A stretch of DNA of 64,000 bases from Candidatus Planktophila sp. (GCA_003569185.1 BGOJ01000001.1:252557-316556); one strand, 5' to 3'. Positions 28,736 through 40,958 are shown, numbered from the stretch's first letter. Made by a program: numbers and translations. Notes: generated by a model from the sequence alone, not told the origin.

Positions 28736-28768
28736 CGGAAAACGATTTTCCGTGAACTTCGATCGAAG
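28736..28768 (+). promoter_or_regulatory. hairpin and palindrome in the rpsO-pnp spacer
   Basis: A 7-bp stem CGGAAAA-CGA-TTTTCCG (28736-28752) is followed by the 12-bp palindrome CTTCGATCGAAG (28757-28768), about 45 bases before pnp. There is no T-run, so it is not a simple terminator. In enterobacteria the same spacer holds an RNase III-cleaved hairpin used for PNPase autocontrol; a similar role here is a guess from position. Confidence 0.45.
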
Positions 28769-28811
28769 ATCCATTCTCTAGATTTAAAGTGTTGAGAAAT
28801 GGAGATGACCC

Positions 28812-31010
28812 ATGGAGGGTCAAGATGTGCAATCAGCCGTTGCAAAAATAGACAACGGTAAATTTGGAAAGCGGGAGATCCGCTTTGAAACTGGCCGACT
28901 AGCTCGGCAAGCAGCGGGAACAGCCGTTGTTTATTTAGATGATGACAGCATGTTGCTATCTGCAACTACTGCATCAAAAAATCCGAAGGATCAATTTGAT
29001 TTCTTCCCACTAACAGTTGATGTGGAAGAGCGAATGTATGCTGCTGGAAAAATTCCAGGATCATTTTTCCGTCGTGAAGGACGTCCCTCTGAGGATGCAA
29101 TCCTTACCTGTCGATTAATCGATCGCCCACTACGTCCATCCTTTATTAAAGGATTGCGTAATGAGGTTCAGATTGTTGTAACAGTTATGGCGTTAAATCC
29201 TGATCACATGTATGACGTGATTGCGATCAACGCAGCATCAATGTCAACACAATTAGCAGGACTGCCATTTTCTGGCCCAATCGGTGGTGTGCGAGTTGCA
29301 CTAATCGAAGGTCAATGGGTTGCTTTCCCAAATCACTCTGATTTAGATAAAGCTGTCTTTGACATGGTAGTTGCTGGTCGAATTTCAGATGGTGATGTTG
29401 CAATCATGATGGTTGAAGCTGAAGCTACTGTTAAGACAATTGAATTAATAAAGGGTGGCGCAACAGTGCCAACTGAAGAGATTGTCGGTCAAGGACTTGA
29501 GGCAGCAAAGCCATTTATTCGCACACTATGTGAGGCACAACTTGCATTAGCGAAATTGGCAGCAAAGCCAACTGGAGAATTTCCAGTATTCCTGGATTAC
29601 CAAGAGGATATTTACGCAGTAGTTGAAAAGGCTGCTAAAGATGATCTAGCTAAAGCGCTAACAATTGCTGGTAAGCAAGAGCGTGAGACTAAGTTAGATG
29701 AAATCAATAAGAGTGTTACTGAGAAAATCACAGCAGATTTTTCAGAGCGCACTAAGGAGATTTCAGCAGCGCTTAGATCTGTAACTAAGAAGTTAGTTCG
29801 TCAACGAGTATTACGAGATAAAATTCGTATTGATGGCCGCGGGTTACGCGATATTCGTGCATTAACTGCTGAGGTTGAGGTAATTCCTCGAGTCCATGGC
29901 TCTGCAATATTTGAACGTGGTGAGACTCAGATTTTGGGTATTACAACATTAAATATGCTTAAGATGGAACAGCAACTAGATACTCTGTCACCAGAGGATC
30001 ACAAGCGTTATATGCATAACTACAACTTCCCACCATATTCTGTTGGTGAAACTGGAAGAGTTGGATCTCCAAAGCGACGAGAAATTGGACATGGTGCACT
30101 TGCTGAGCGAGCTCTTGTTCCAGTTCTACCAACTCGCGAAGAGTTTCCATATGCAATTCGTCAGGTTTCTGAAGCACTTGGATCAAATGGATCAACATCT
30201 ATGGGATCAGTTTGTGCTTCAACAATGTCGTTGCTAAATGCAGGTGTGCCACTTAAGGCTGCTGTTGCAGGTATTGCAATGGGACTTATCTCTGATGATG
30301 TTGATGGAAAAACTGAATATGTAGCATTGACCGATATCTTGGGTGCAGAGGATGCATTCGGCGATATGGACTTTAAGGTTGCTGGTACAAAAGAGTTTGT
30401 TACCGCACTTCAGTTAGATACAAAACTTGATGGAATTCCTGCATCAGTTCTATCTGCTGCACTTTTGCAAGCAAAAGAAGCAAGACTTGCAATTTTAGAT
30501 GTTATGAATCAAGCAATTTCATCACCTGATGAAATGTCACTGCTAGCGCCAAGAATTATTTCGATCAAGGTGCCAGTTGACATGATTGGTGCAGTTATCG
30601 GGCCTAAGGGCAAGATGATTAACCAGATTCAAGATGAGACTGGTGCTGATATCACCATCGAAGATGATGGAACTATTTATATCGGAGCAACTGAAGGATC
30701 TGCTGCTGAGGCGGCGAAAGCGCAAATCAATGCGATCGCAAATCCAGTGCAGTTATCAGTTGGCGATAAGTTCAATGGTTCAGTTGTGAAACTGGCAACC
30801 TTTGGTGCTTTCGTAAACCTTGCTCCTGGTAAAGATGGCTTGCTACACATCTCGCAGATTCGCAAGATGCACGGTGGTAAGCGAATTGAAAACCTTGAAG
30901 AGGTAATGAAGGTTGGAGAGAAGATTGAAGTAGTAATTAACGAGATTGACCCTAAGGGTAAGTACTCATTAGTTCCTGCAAATCTTCCTGAGGAAGCTAA
31001 GAGCGAGTAA
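28812..31010 (+). CDS. pnp: polyribonucleotide nucleotidyltransferase
   Basis: Phosphorolytic 3'-5' exoribonuclease and RNA degradosome component. The 732 residues show two RNase PH-like domains (first: [16 protein letters not shown]; second: [14 protein letters not shown] and [14 protein letters not shown]), a KH domain ([20 protein letters not shown], about 588-607) and an S1 domain ([21 protein letters not shown], about 655-690). The C-terminus is short. GGAGATG lies upstream of the ATG. A longer-than-usual structured spacer separates it from rpsO. Confidence 0.96.
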   Translation: MEGQDVQSAVAKIDNGKFGKREIRFETGRLARQAAGTAVVYLDDDSMLLSATTASKNPKDQFDFFPLTVDVEERMYAAGKIPGSFFRREGRPSEDAILTCRLIDRPLRPSFIKGLRNEVQIVVTVMALNPDHMYDVIAINAASMSTQLAGLPFSGPIGGVRVALIEGQWVAFPNHSDLDKAVFDMVVAGRISDGDVAIMMVEAEATVKTIELIKGGATVPTEEIVGQGLEAAKPFIRTLCEAQLALAKLAAKPTGEFPVFLDYQEDIYAVVEKAAKDDLAKALTIAGKQERETKLDEINKSVTEKITADFSERTKEISAALRSVTKKLVRQRVLRDKIRIDGRGLRDIRALTAEVEVIPRVHGSAIFERGETQILGITTLNMLKMEQQLDTLSPEDHKRYMHNYNFPPYSVGETGRVGSPKRREIGHGALAERALVPVLPTREEFPYAIRQVSEALGSNGSTSMGSVCASTMSLLNAGVPLKAAVAGIAMGLISDDVDGKTEYVALTDILGAEDAFGDMDFKVAGTKEFVTALQLDTKLDGIPASVLSAALLQAKEARLAILDVMNQAISSPDEMSLLAPRIISIKVPVDMIGAVIGPKGKMINQIQDETGADITIEDDGTIYIGATEGSAAEAAKAQINAIANPVQLSVGDKFNGSVVKLATFGAFVNLAPGKDGLLHISQIRKMHGGKRIENLEEVMKVGEKIEVVINEIDPKGKYSLVPANLPEEAKSE

Positions 31011-31011
31011 T

Positions 31012-32283
31012 TTGGCAAGAACAGTTCTTCCTAGTGGCTTGCGAATAGTCACTGAAGAGGAAAAATCTGTTCGCTCTGCAGCTTTTGGTATTTGGGTCAA
31101 TGTTGGCTCCCGCGATGAATCACTTTCAACTGCGGGAGCTTCACATTTTCTAGAACACCTATTGTTTAAAGGAACCAAGCGAAGAACATCTCTAGAAATT
31201 TCCTCAGCGATTGAAGCTGTTGGTGGTGAAACCAATGCATTTACATCTAAGGAGTACACCTGTTTTTACGCACGAGTTATAGATAAAGACTTGCCCCTGG
31301 CAGTTGATGTCATAAGTGATTTGATTACCTCTTCAGTTGTAAAACAAGAAGATGTTGATGCAGAGCGCAAAGTAGTTTTAGAAGAGATCGCCATGCGAGA
31401 TGATGATCCAAGTGATTTGATCCATGATCTATTTCTTGAAAAATACTATGGAGATACACCCCTTGGTCGGCCAATTTTGGGCACCGTTGAATCAATTAAA
31501 TCTATGCAGCGAAGCACAGTCTTTAATTACTACAAAAATCGATATCAACCAAGTGATCTTGTGGTGGCAGTTGCAGGAAACATTAAGCACAAAAATGTTG
31601 TGAACATGGTTGAAGATGCTCTTAGTAAAGATGGTTTCCTAGATCAACCAAAGAGTGATTATGCATTGCGAACCTCCGGAAAAATTAAAGTACCTGGTCG
31701 GGGTGAAGTAACTTTGCTTGATCGCAAAACTGAGCAGGCTCACATAATTTATGGCGTACCGAGCGTGGCTAGAGATGATAAGAAAAGGTTTGCTTTAAGT
31801 ATTTTATCTTCAGCACTTGGCGGCGGAATGTCCTCTCGTTTATTTCAAGAGATTAGAGAAAAGCGCGGACTGGCATATTCAACTTATGCCTACAATCAAC
31901 AATTTGCAGGCAGTGGGGTTTTATCTTTTTATGTTGGCTGCAAACCAGAAAAAGCTGAAGAGGCGATTAAGATCATTCAATCTATCTTGCAAGATGTGGC
32001 ACATAATGGATTAACAGATGAGGAGATCTCTCGTGCAAAGGGGGCTGTCTCTGGGGCGCTGGTTCTTAGCCAAGAGGACACTGGTTCTCGAATGACTCGA
32101 ATTGGTAAAAGTGAGTTGGTATATGGACAAGTTCTTAGCTTTGATGAAATTCTGCGTGAGATTGCCGATGTAACACAGGATCAAATAAAGGAAATTGCCC
32201 GCCAAATCCTGCCGGAATCTCCTACCCTTGCGGTAGTGGGACCATTTAGATCTACAAGTAAATTTGAAAGGCTGATCAAATGA
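31012..32283 (+). CDS. M16-family zinc peptidase (processing-peptidase type)
   Basis: Insulinase-like protease of 423 residues. The inverted zinc motif HFLEH is at 45-49, with the more distal glutamate expected in the EIAMRDDDPSDLIH region, and the C-terminal half has the arginine/tyrosine segment GGGMSSRLFQEIREKRGLAYS. The TTG start lies one base after the pnp stop and begins Met-Ala-Arg-Thr-Val-Leu-Pro-Ser-Gly-Leu-Arg. M16 after pnp and before dapB is common in actinobacteria. Its physiological substrate is unknown. Confidence 0.9.
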   Translation: MARTVLPSGLRIVTEEEKSVRSAAFGIWVNVGSRDESLSTAGASHFLEHLLFKGTKRRTSLEISSAIEAVGGETNAFTSKEYTCFYARVIDKDLPLAVDVISDLITSSVVKQEDVDAERKVVLEEIAMRDDDPSDLIHDLFLEKYYGDTPLGRPILGTVESIKSMQRSTVFNYYKNRYQPSDLVVAVAGNIKHKNVVNMVEDALSKDGFLDQPKSDYALRTSGKIKVPGRGEVTLLDRKTEQAHIIYGVPSVARDDKKRFALSILSSALGGGMSSRLFQEIREKRGLAYSTYAYNQQFAGSGVLSFYVGCKPEKAEEAIKIIQSILQDVAHNGLTDEEISRAKGAVSGALVLSQEDTGSRMTRIGKSELVYGQVLSFDEILREIADVTQDQIKEIARQILPESPTLAVVGPFRSTSKFERLIK

Positions 32284-33023
32284 AGGTTGCAGTATTAGGC
32301 GCTAAGGGAAGAATGGGCGCAGAGGCAGTGGCAGCGATTAATTCTGCAACTGATTTAACGCTAAGTGCTGCATTAGATTTAGGAGATTCACTAGATCAAC
32401 TACTTTCAACTGGTACTGAAGTGATAGTTGATTTCACTACACCTGATTCAGTTATGAAAAATCTTGAATTTGCTATCAATAATGGTATTCATGTTGTAGT
32501 TGGCACTACTGGCTTTGATGATAAGAAACTTGCGCAGCTTAAAACTTTGTTAAGTAATCATCCAAAGGTTGGCGCGCTAATTGCCCCAAACTTTGGCTTA
32601 GGCGCGGTTTTGATGATGCAATTCTCCCAAACCGCTGCAAAATATTTTGAAAGTGCTGAGATTGTTGAGATGCACCATGCACATAAGGTGGATGCCCCAT
32701 CTGGAACTGCAATTCGAACTGCCCAAATGATTACAGATGCCAGAAAGCAAAGTAAGAAGGCGGCTATGCCTGATGCAACAAAATCTGAGATACCTGGCGC
32801 ACGTGGTGGAAAAGTTGGGGATGTGCCGGTGCATTCAATTAGATCTCATGGATATGTTGCACATCAAGAGGTTATTTTCGGTGACGCTGGGGAGACCTTA
32901 ACAATTCGCCATGATTCAATAAATCGGGCAGGATTTATGCCAGGAGTACTAATCGGCGTTAGAAATGTTGCAAAAAATCCGGGCCTTACCGTAGGTTTGG
33001 AAAACTATATGGGAGGTATGTAA
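32280..33023 (+). CDS. dapB: 4-hydroxy-tetrahydrodipicolinate reductase
   Basis: NAD(P)H-dependent second committed step of lysine/diaminopimelate synthesis. The 247-residue product has the nucleotide-binding GAKGRMG (7-13), the catalytic block EMHHAHKVDAPSGTA and the GARGGKVGDVPVHSIR stretch with substrate contacts. It overlaps the M16 gene by ATGA and the next gene by TAATG. dapA lies 2 kb downstream, after a glutaredoxin, azlCD and thyX. Confidence 0.95.
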   Translation: MKVAVLGAKGRMGAEAVAAINSATDLTLSAALDLGDSLDQLLSTGTEVIVDFTTPDSVMKNLEFAINNGIHVVVGTTGFDDKKLAQLKTLLSNHPKVGALIAPNFGLGAVLMMQFSQTAAKYFESAEIVEMHHAHKVDAPSGTAIRTAQMITDARKQSKKAAMPDATKSEIPGARGGKVGDVPVHSIRSHGYVAHQEVIFGDAGETLTIRHDSINRAGFMPGVLIGVRNVAKNPGLTVGLENYMGGM

Positions 33024-33274
33024 TGAGTGAGATAACAATGTACGGCGCCGAGTGGTGTGGAGATTGTCGTAGATCAAAGAAGTTCTTAGATGCAAATAAT
33101 GTTAAATATAATTACATCGATGTTGAAGCAGATGTATCAGCCTCAGAAAAGGTTATTGAAATCAACGGTGGCATGCGATCAATTCCAGTAATTCTATTTT
33201 CAGATGGAACTCACCTTACCGAGCCATCAGATGCGGCATTAAAGGAAAAACTAGAGGCGCTGAAAGTTCTTTAA
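33023..33274 (+). CDS. glutaredoxin-like (mycoredoxin-type) protein
   Basis: Small thioredoxin-fold protein of 83 residues with a CGDC active site (Cys12, Cys15), the cis-proline in SIPVILF and a GTHLTEPSD C-terminal segment. This resembles actinobacterial mycoredoxins and NrdH-like proteins, which reduce mixed disulfides with mycothiol or take electrons from thioredoxin reductase. The CGDC pair is unusual compared with CPxC. The start shares one base with the dapB stop. It converges on azlD with a 4-bp overlap of the two ends. Confidence 0.85.
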   Translation: MSEITMYGAEWCGDCRRSKKFLDANNVKYNYIDVEADVSASEKVIEINGGMRSIPVILFSDGTHLTEPSDAALKEKLEALKVL

Positions 33275-33578
33275 AACCAGTTATAAATTGCCGCAGATGT
33301 GATTGCAGCTGAGATAACAACCACCGGAAATGGTGCTTTGAATTAAGTGCAACTAGAGCTACTAGTACGCCAACAAATCTTTGATCAATAACTAGCTCCT
33401 TTTTATTAGCAAAGGTTTGCACTCCCACTAATGCACTAAGTAGAACTATTGGGACTAGTGCATTTATTCTCATAAAGCTTGGTCGATTTAGCCATTTTTC
33501 TGGAACGCTATGACCGATATATTTATTTAGAAAAGCGGTCAAACTTGCCCCTATAACTGCAATCCAGATGGCGCTCAT
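33271..33578 (-). CDS. azlD: branched-chain amino acid exporter small subunit AzlD, frameshifted in this sequence
   Basis: Small membrane partner of AzlC in export of branched-chain amino acids or analogues. The frame has membrane helices and the Pro-Glu-Lys-Trp-Leu turn. At about 33336 one base is missing: minus-strand AAGCACC should be AAGGCACC. Restoring it gives Asn-Ser-Lys-Ala-Pro-Phe-Pro-Val-Val-Val-Ile-Ser-Ala-Ala-Ile and a stop after Tyr-Asn-Trp-Phe, about 102 residues, the normal size; the uncorrected frame would run deep into the glutaredoxin gene. It overlaps azlC by ATGA. Confidence 0.85.
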
Positions 33579-34237
33579 TTTTTCAATCCAAAAATTACAG
33601 CAAGTAGCACGGTAGTAATAATAGGAATACCAGCTGGTGCGATCGGTGTCAGTAATAAAGCCCAGGCAATGGCTACAGCTGAAACTACAAAGTGAGTTTT
33701 GTTTTTAAGACGTGGCCAAATCAAGCCGCAGAAAGCTGCTGGAACTGCAGCATCTAATCCCCATACAGATGGATCTCCGATTGCGCTAGCACCTAAAGCG
33801 CCAAGGAAGGTGAATAGATTCCAAAAGACATAAACACCAATTCCGGTAACATAAAAACCTCTTCTGCGATCAGCATCATTTTCCTGCAAGGTTGCAACTG
33901 CTGTTGATTCATCAATAGTTATTTGTGCGGCCAGGATTCTTTTCAATCCTTTAACTTTTAAAATAGGTGCCATTTGCAGGCCATAAAGTGCGTTTCTAAA
34001 TCCAAGTAAGGTTGCAGTTGCAATTGCACTAACTGCCGCTCCACCAGCTCCCATAATTCCAACTACTGCAAATTGCGATGCACCTGAGAAGAGCAAGATT
34101 GAGAGCAAGCAGGTTTGCAGGATTGAAAAACCTGCAGTCACACCAGCGGCCCCAAAGGCCGCGCCGTAAAGTCCAACGGTAAATGCAACGCTAAGAGCGG
34201 TGCGATCGACCTGATTTCTCTTTGGATTTACTGACAC
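33575..34237 (-). CDS. azlC: branched-chain amino acid exporter large subunit AzlC
   Basis: Integral membrane protein of 220 residues with the AzlC-family start (AFGAAGVTAGFSILQTCLLS) and the LLFSGASQFAVVGIMGAGG segment. Together with AzlD it forms a heteromeric exporter (LIV-E family) for valine, leucine, isoleucine or toxic analogues. The GTG start has a TAAAGT leaderless box six bases upstream. The pair sits on the minus strand inside a plus-strand dapB/thyX/dapA neighbourhood. Confidence 0.88.
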   Translation of the reverse strand: MSVNPKRNQVDRTALSVAFTVGLYGAAFGAAGVTAGFSILQTCLLSILLFSGASQFAVVGIMGAGGAAVSAIATATLLGFRNALYGLQMAPILKVKGLKRILAAQITIDESTAVATLQENDADRRRGFYVTGIGVYVFWNLFTFLGALGASAIGDPSVWGLDAAVPAAFCGLIWPRLKNKTHFVVSAVAIAWALLLTPIAPAGIPIITTVLLAVIFGLKK

Positions 34238-34249
34238 GCCGACACTTTA
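34238..34249 (-). promoter_or_regulatory. leaderless promoter -10 box of azlCD
   Basis: TAAAGT (minus strand) ends six bases before the GTG start, showing the rule also holds for GTG. Confidence 0.5.
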
Positions 34250-34289
34250 ATCCAGCCAATCACCAATCACCAAAGATAGGGTCGCAACC

Positions 34290-35009
34290 ATGAGTGATGA
34301 GATCATATTTAGAGACGATATGTCGGTAGAGCTTGTTAAATCAAGTGCAAGTGATGCTGATGTTATTTGGGCAGCCCGTGTTTCTACCGCTGGCGATAAA
34401 TCATTGGAAGATGTCGGCGCAGATGCTGCGAAATCTGAAGGTCTGATTAATTATTTAGCGCGTGAGCGCCATGGCTCTCCATTTGAACATACCTCAATGA
34501 CTTTCTTCATCTCTGCTCCTATTTTTGTTTTTCGTGAGTTCATGAGACATCGAATTGCCTCTTATAACGAGGAGAGCGGAAGGTATCGAGAGTTAAAACC
34601 TGTTTTCTATATTCCGAGCAAAGAACGAAAGTTAGTTCAAATTGGTAAAGCAGGCGCCTACACATTTGTTGATGGCACAGCAGAGCAGTTTGAAATTACA
34701 GTTGCCGCGATTAAAGAAACTTGTAATTTAGCCTATGCAAACTACCAAAAAATGTTAGAGGCAGGTGTGGCACGTGAAGTGGCTAGAGCAGTATTACCAG
34801 TAACTTTGTACTCATCTATGTATGTCACAATGAATGCAAGAGCATTAATGAATTTTCTTTCATTAAGAACTGCACGTGAAGGATCACATTTTCCCTCATA
34901 TCCACAACGGGAAATTGAGATGGTGGCGGAGAAAATGGAAGCACATTTTGCCAAGTTAATGCCGATTACCTACGGAGCATTTCAAAAATCTGGCCGCATA
35001 GCCCCGTAA
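34290..35009 (+). CDS. thyX: flavin-dependent thymidylate synthase
   Basis: Makes dTMP from dUMP with FAD and methylene-tetrahydrofolate; mechanistically unrelated to ThyA. The ThyX signature RHRxxSxNEESGR is at residues 96-108, and the C-terminal LRTAREGSHFPSYPQREI has the dUMP-binding arginines. Length 239 is normal. TAGGGT ends seven bases before the ATG, so expression is probably leaderless. thyX next to dapA is frequent in actinobacteria. Confidence 0.95.
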   Translation: MSDEIIFRDDMSVELVKSSASDADVIWAARVSTAGDKSLEDVGADAAKSEGLINYLARERHGSPFEHTSMTFFISAPIFVFREFMRHRIASYNEESGRYRELKPVFYIPSKERKLVQIGKAGAYTFVDGTAEQFEITVAAIKETCNLAYANYQKMLEAGVAREVARAVLPVTLYSSMYVTMNARALMNFLSLRTAREGSHFPSYPQREIEMVAEKMEAHFAKLMPITYGAFQKSGRIAP

Positions 35010-35017
35010 ATAAGCGG

Positions 35018-35029
35018 TAGCCTTTACCC
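35018..35029 (+). promoter_or_regulatory. leaderless promoter -10 box of dapA
   Basis: TAGCCT-TTACCC-ATG, six-base spacing; nearly the same as the ispG and proS starts. Confidence 0.55.
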
Positions 35030-35920
35030 ATGCAAATCACACCACCATTTGGTCGGCTAATCACCGCCATGGTCACTCCATTTTCAAAATCAGGTGAGAT
35101 TGATTGGGCAAGTGTTGAAAAGATTGCGGCACATTTAGTTTCAACTGGCCATGATGGAATTGCCGTTAATGGCACAACAGGTGAGGCACCAACCACCTCT
35201 GACGATGAAAAAGATCAAATAATTAAAGTTGTTCGCAAAGTTGTGGGAGATAAAATTAAAATTGTTGCTGGTGCTGGAAATAATGAGACATCTCATTCAG
35301 TTGAGCAAGCACAGCGCGCTGCCAAAGCAGGTGCAGATGGATTACTAGTTGTTACCCCTTATTACAACAAACCACCACAAGCAGGAATCGAAGCTCACTT
35401 TAGAGCGATGGCAGATGCCACTGATTTACCAGTCATGATGTATGACATTCCTGGTCGTACTGGTGTTGAAATTGAGTCAGATACGATTGTAAAACTTGCA
35501 GAACATAAAAATATTGCAGCGTTGAAAGATGCAAAGGGAAACCCAGCAGCAACCTCATGGGTAATAAAACGTTCTTCAATCCCTGTTTATTCTGGTGATG
35601 ATATTTTGAATCTGCCATTACTTTCAGTTGGCGCAGTAGGTTTTGTTTCAGTTTGCGGCCATACTGTTGGCGCAGATTTAAGAATCATGCTCGATGCTTG
35701 GTTTGCTGGAAATTCTGCTAAAGCATTAGAGGTGCATCAAAAGCTTCTGCCAGTATTTACTGGAACATTCCGCACACAAGGTGCGATATTAACTAAAGCT
35801 GCTTTAAATTTGATGGGCCTTCCTGGCGGATTTACAAGATTGCCACTTGTTGATGCAACTGATGCGCAAATTGCGCAATTAAAGGTTGATCTGCAAGCAG
35901 GCGGCGTTAAATTAAAATAA
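35030..35920 (+). CDS. dapA: 4-hydroxy-tetrahydrodipicolinate synthase
   Basis: Class I aldolase-type enzyme condensing pyruvate with aspartate semialdehyde in lysine/DAP synthesis. Schiff-base lysine Lys166 in AALKDAKG, catalytic Tyr138 in MMYDIPGRTG, and the GTTGEAPT loop at 48-55 are all present. Length 296. A second DapA-fold protein in this window (in the hydroxyproline operon) lacks the GTTGE motif and belongs to a different branch. RNase J follows with a four-base gap. Confidence 0.95.
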   Translation: MQITPPFGRLITAMVTPFSKSGEIDWASVEKIAAHLVSTGHDGIAVNGTTGEAPTTSDDEKDQIIKVVRKVVGDKIKIVAGAGNNETSHSVEQAQRAAKAGADGLLVVTPYYNKPPQAGIEAHFRAMADATDLPVMMYDIPGRTGVEIESDTIVKLAEHKNIAALKDAKGNPAATSWVIKRSSIPVYSGDDILNLPLLSVGAVGFVSVCGHTVGADLRIMLDAWFAGNSAKALEVHQKLLPVFTGTFRTQGAILTKAALNLMGLPGGFTRLPLVDATDAQIAQLKVDLQAGGVKLK

Positions 35921-35924
35921 TTAG

Positions 35925-37599
35925 ATGAATCATCCCCATCCTGGTCTGCCTTACCCTGCAAAGTTAGCTAAAAAAACTCTTCGAATAGTTGCTCTCGGCG
36001 GCTTAGGCGAAATTGGCCGCAACATGACAGTGTTTGAATATGAAGGCAGATTATTAATTGTTGATTGCGGTGTGTTATTTCCAGGCGATGATCAACCAGG
36101 TATTGATTTAATTTTGCCTGATTTTTCATACCTGAAAGATCGAATGAATGATATTGAGGCAATATTTCTAACCCATGGCCATGAAGATCATATTGGCGCT
36201 GTTCCTTACTTACTTAGAGAACGAAGTGATATTCGGATTATTGGATCTCAACTAACACTTGCATTTGTTGCCCCTAAATTAAAGGAGCGCCGAATTACTG
36301 CGCCAATGACCCAAGTTAAAGCTGGGCAAGTTGAACAAGTTGGACCATTTACTTTGGAGTTTGTAACAGTTAATCATTCAATTCCAGATTCATTGGCGGT
36401 TGCGATTAAAACACCGGCCGGAGTTATCTTGCACACTGGAGATTTTAAAATGGACAAAATGCCACTTGATGGCAAAGTTACAGATTTAGAAACCTTTGCC
36501 AGGTTAGGAAAAGAAGGAGTTGATTTATTCTTAGTTGACTCAACAAATGCTGATGTACCAGGACTGACTGTTGCAGAAAAAGACATCTATCCGGCGTTAA
36601 AAGAGGCAATCGATAAGACGCCAAGAAGAGTGGTTGTTACCTCATTTGCATCTCATGTTCACAGAATCCAGCAGGTATTAAATGCTGCTGATGAATCAAA
36701 TCGCAAGGTTGCCTATGTTGGCAGATCAATGATTCGTAATATGAAATTGGCTGAGGACTTAGGTTATTTGAAGGTGCCAAATGGTTTAGTTGTTGATTAT
36801 AAAGATATCGATTCTTTCGGTGACAAAATCGTATTGGTTTGTACTGGCTCACAAGGTGAACCACTTGCAGCACTTTCTAGAATTGCAAATGGTGACCATG
36901 AAATCCAGGTTGGTAAAGGTGACACAGTAGTTTTAGCATCATCTCTGATTCCTGGCAATGAAAAATCTGTTTACCGTGTGATAAATGAATTAACTAGATT
37001 TGGTGCTCATGTTGTCCATAAAGGAAATGCAATGGTTCACGTTTCCGGACATGCATCAGCTGGGGAGTTATTGCACTGTTATGAAGTAGTTAAACCTAAA
37101 AACGTTTTACCAGTACATGGTGAGTGGCGACATATGAGAGCAAATGCTGATCTTGCTATGAAATCAGGTTTGTCTGAGCACAACGTTGTAATTGCTGAGA
37201 ATGGAATAACTATTGATGTAGCAGATGGCCATGCTGACATATCAGGCTCCGTACCTTGTGGTTATGTTTATGTTGATGGACAAAGTGTTGGTGAGATAAC
37301 TGAAAGTTCACTTAAGGATCGTAGAATTTTAGGAGATGAAGGGTTTATCTCAGTTGTAGTTGTTATTGATTCCCAAAGCGGAAAAATAGTTGCAGGCCCT
37401 GATATTCATGCTCGAGGATTTACCGAGGATAAAACATTATTTGATGATGTGAAAGGTGATATCGAAAAAGCATTAAGCAAGGCAGTTGCTGGTGGATTTA
37501 ATGGAACACATCAACTATCTCAAGTAGTACGCAAAACCATTGGCAGCTGGGTGGGGGAGGAACATCGTCGTAAGCCGATGATCATTCCGTTAGTTGTTG

Positions 37600-37607
<8 letters not shown>
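35925..37607 (+). CDS. rnj: ribonuclease J
   Basis: Metallo-beta-lactamase/beta-CASP ribonuclease (endo- and 5'-exonuclease) for mRNA decay and rRNA processing. The zinc motif HGHEDH is at residues 84-89, later ligands are in ILHTGDFKMD, and the beta-CASP part has CTGSQGEPLAAL and HVSGHAS. Length 560 is normal for RNase J1. It is co-transcribed with dapA (four-base gap). A terminator hairpin overlaps its stop codon. Confidence 0.95.
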
Positions 37608-40026
<2,419 letters not shown>

Positions 40027-40173
40027 TTCACTTGGCAGGGTGAGTGGATGGGTGAAAATTTTCTAAACTCCTAATTGAGCGTGCTGACCCCCAAAAATTT
40101 CTCAAAATTTATTGTTCATTACTGCCCCTAAGTTCTACCATTAAGCCTCCCCAAAGCAGGATTGGTTAGCTAA

Positions 40174-40908
40174 ATGGAAAGTAAATCTTCACTAGCGCAG
40201 GCAAGAGAAACTGCTGGCTTAACCGTTGAACAAATCTCTGCATTAACAAATATTCGAGTTGCTGTAATTAAAGATTTAGAAAACAATTCCGTTGATATCT
40301 GTGGAGGCATTGCATATGCCCGCGGACATATCCGAACCATTGCAAAGGTTTTAAATCAAAAAACACCTAAATCAATCTCCTTTGATGCAGATTTAATCGT
40401 TGCCGAAATAGAGGCAGCACAGAGTCAGGACGGTCGAAAGATCATTGAGCGTTTAGCAGAAAATAATGTTGCAGATAAGCCAAAAGAGAAAAAGCGAATG
40501 AAGTTTCGAACATTGGCTTCAATTTCAGCTGCAGTTTTAAGCATTGGCTTTGTTGCACAGGTTGCAATAAATAATGTTTCAAATATTGATGTTGATACCT
40601 CTCAAATCACAACTACTCGTAAAAGCTTTCAAAATGAAGCTGCTAGTACGCCAGCTGGTGTTAACTTAGTTGTAACTGGTATTAGTGGAAAAAGTTGGAT
40701 TGGCCTAACCAATGCAAATGGCGAGCAGGTATTTAATGGACAAATTTCATCAGGTCAGGTTGCAACTTTTACTGATCCACAATTAATTAAAGCTGTGATT
40801 GGAAATGCTGGCGCAGTCAAATTAAATCTAAATGGCTCAGATTTAGGAGTGGCTGGAGCCGAAGGTGAGGTAGTTCGCTTAGATTTTGATGCGAATGGGC
40901 AGTTGTAA
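40174..40908 (+). CDS. RodZ-like helix-turn-helix membrane protein
   Basis: A 244-residue protein with an N-terminal HTH of the RodZ type (LAQARETAGLTVEQISALTNIRVAVIKDLE), a basic linker (KEKKRMKFR), a single membrane helix at about 112-132 and an extracytoplasmic C-terminal domain (about 165-244; DUF4115-like). RodZ proteins couple MreB to the cell-wall machinery; actinobacterial versions often lack MreB, so the role here is open. The preceding 147 bases hold no gene. Confidence 0.8.
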   Translation: MESKSSLAQARETAGLTVEQISALTNIRVAVIKDLENNSVDICGGIAYARGHIRTIAKVLNQKTPKSISFDADLIVAEIEAAQSQDGRKIIERLAENNVADKPKEKKRMKFRTLASISAAVLSIGFVAQVAINNVSNIDVDTSQITTTRKSFQNEAASTPAGVNLVVTGISGKSWIGLTNANGEQVFNGQISSGQVATFTDPQLIKAVIGNAGAVKLNLNGSDLGVAGAEGEVVRLDFDANGQL

Positions 40909-40958
40909 TTCGCTAAATTAGAAGTTATGTAAGCCCCGCGCTGTATCCTTAGCGCACA

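Noticed and set aside
33216-33270. Extended C-terminus of AzlD reaching into the glutaredoxin gene
   Set aside because: It follows from a one-base deletion. The restored frame ends at a stop four bases inside the glutaredoxin gene, at the normal AzlD length.
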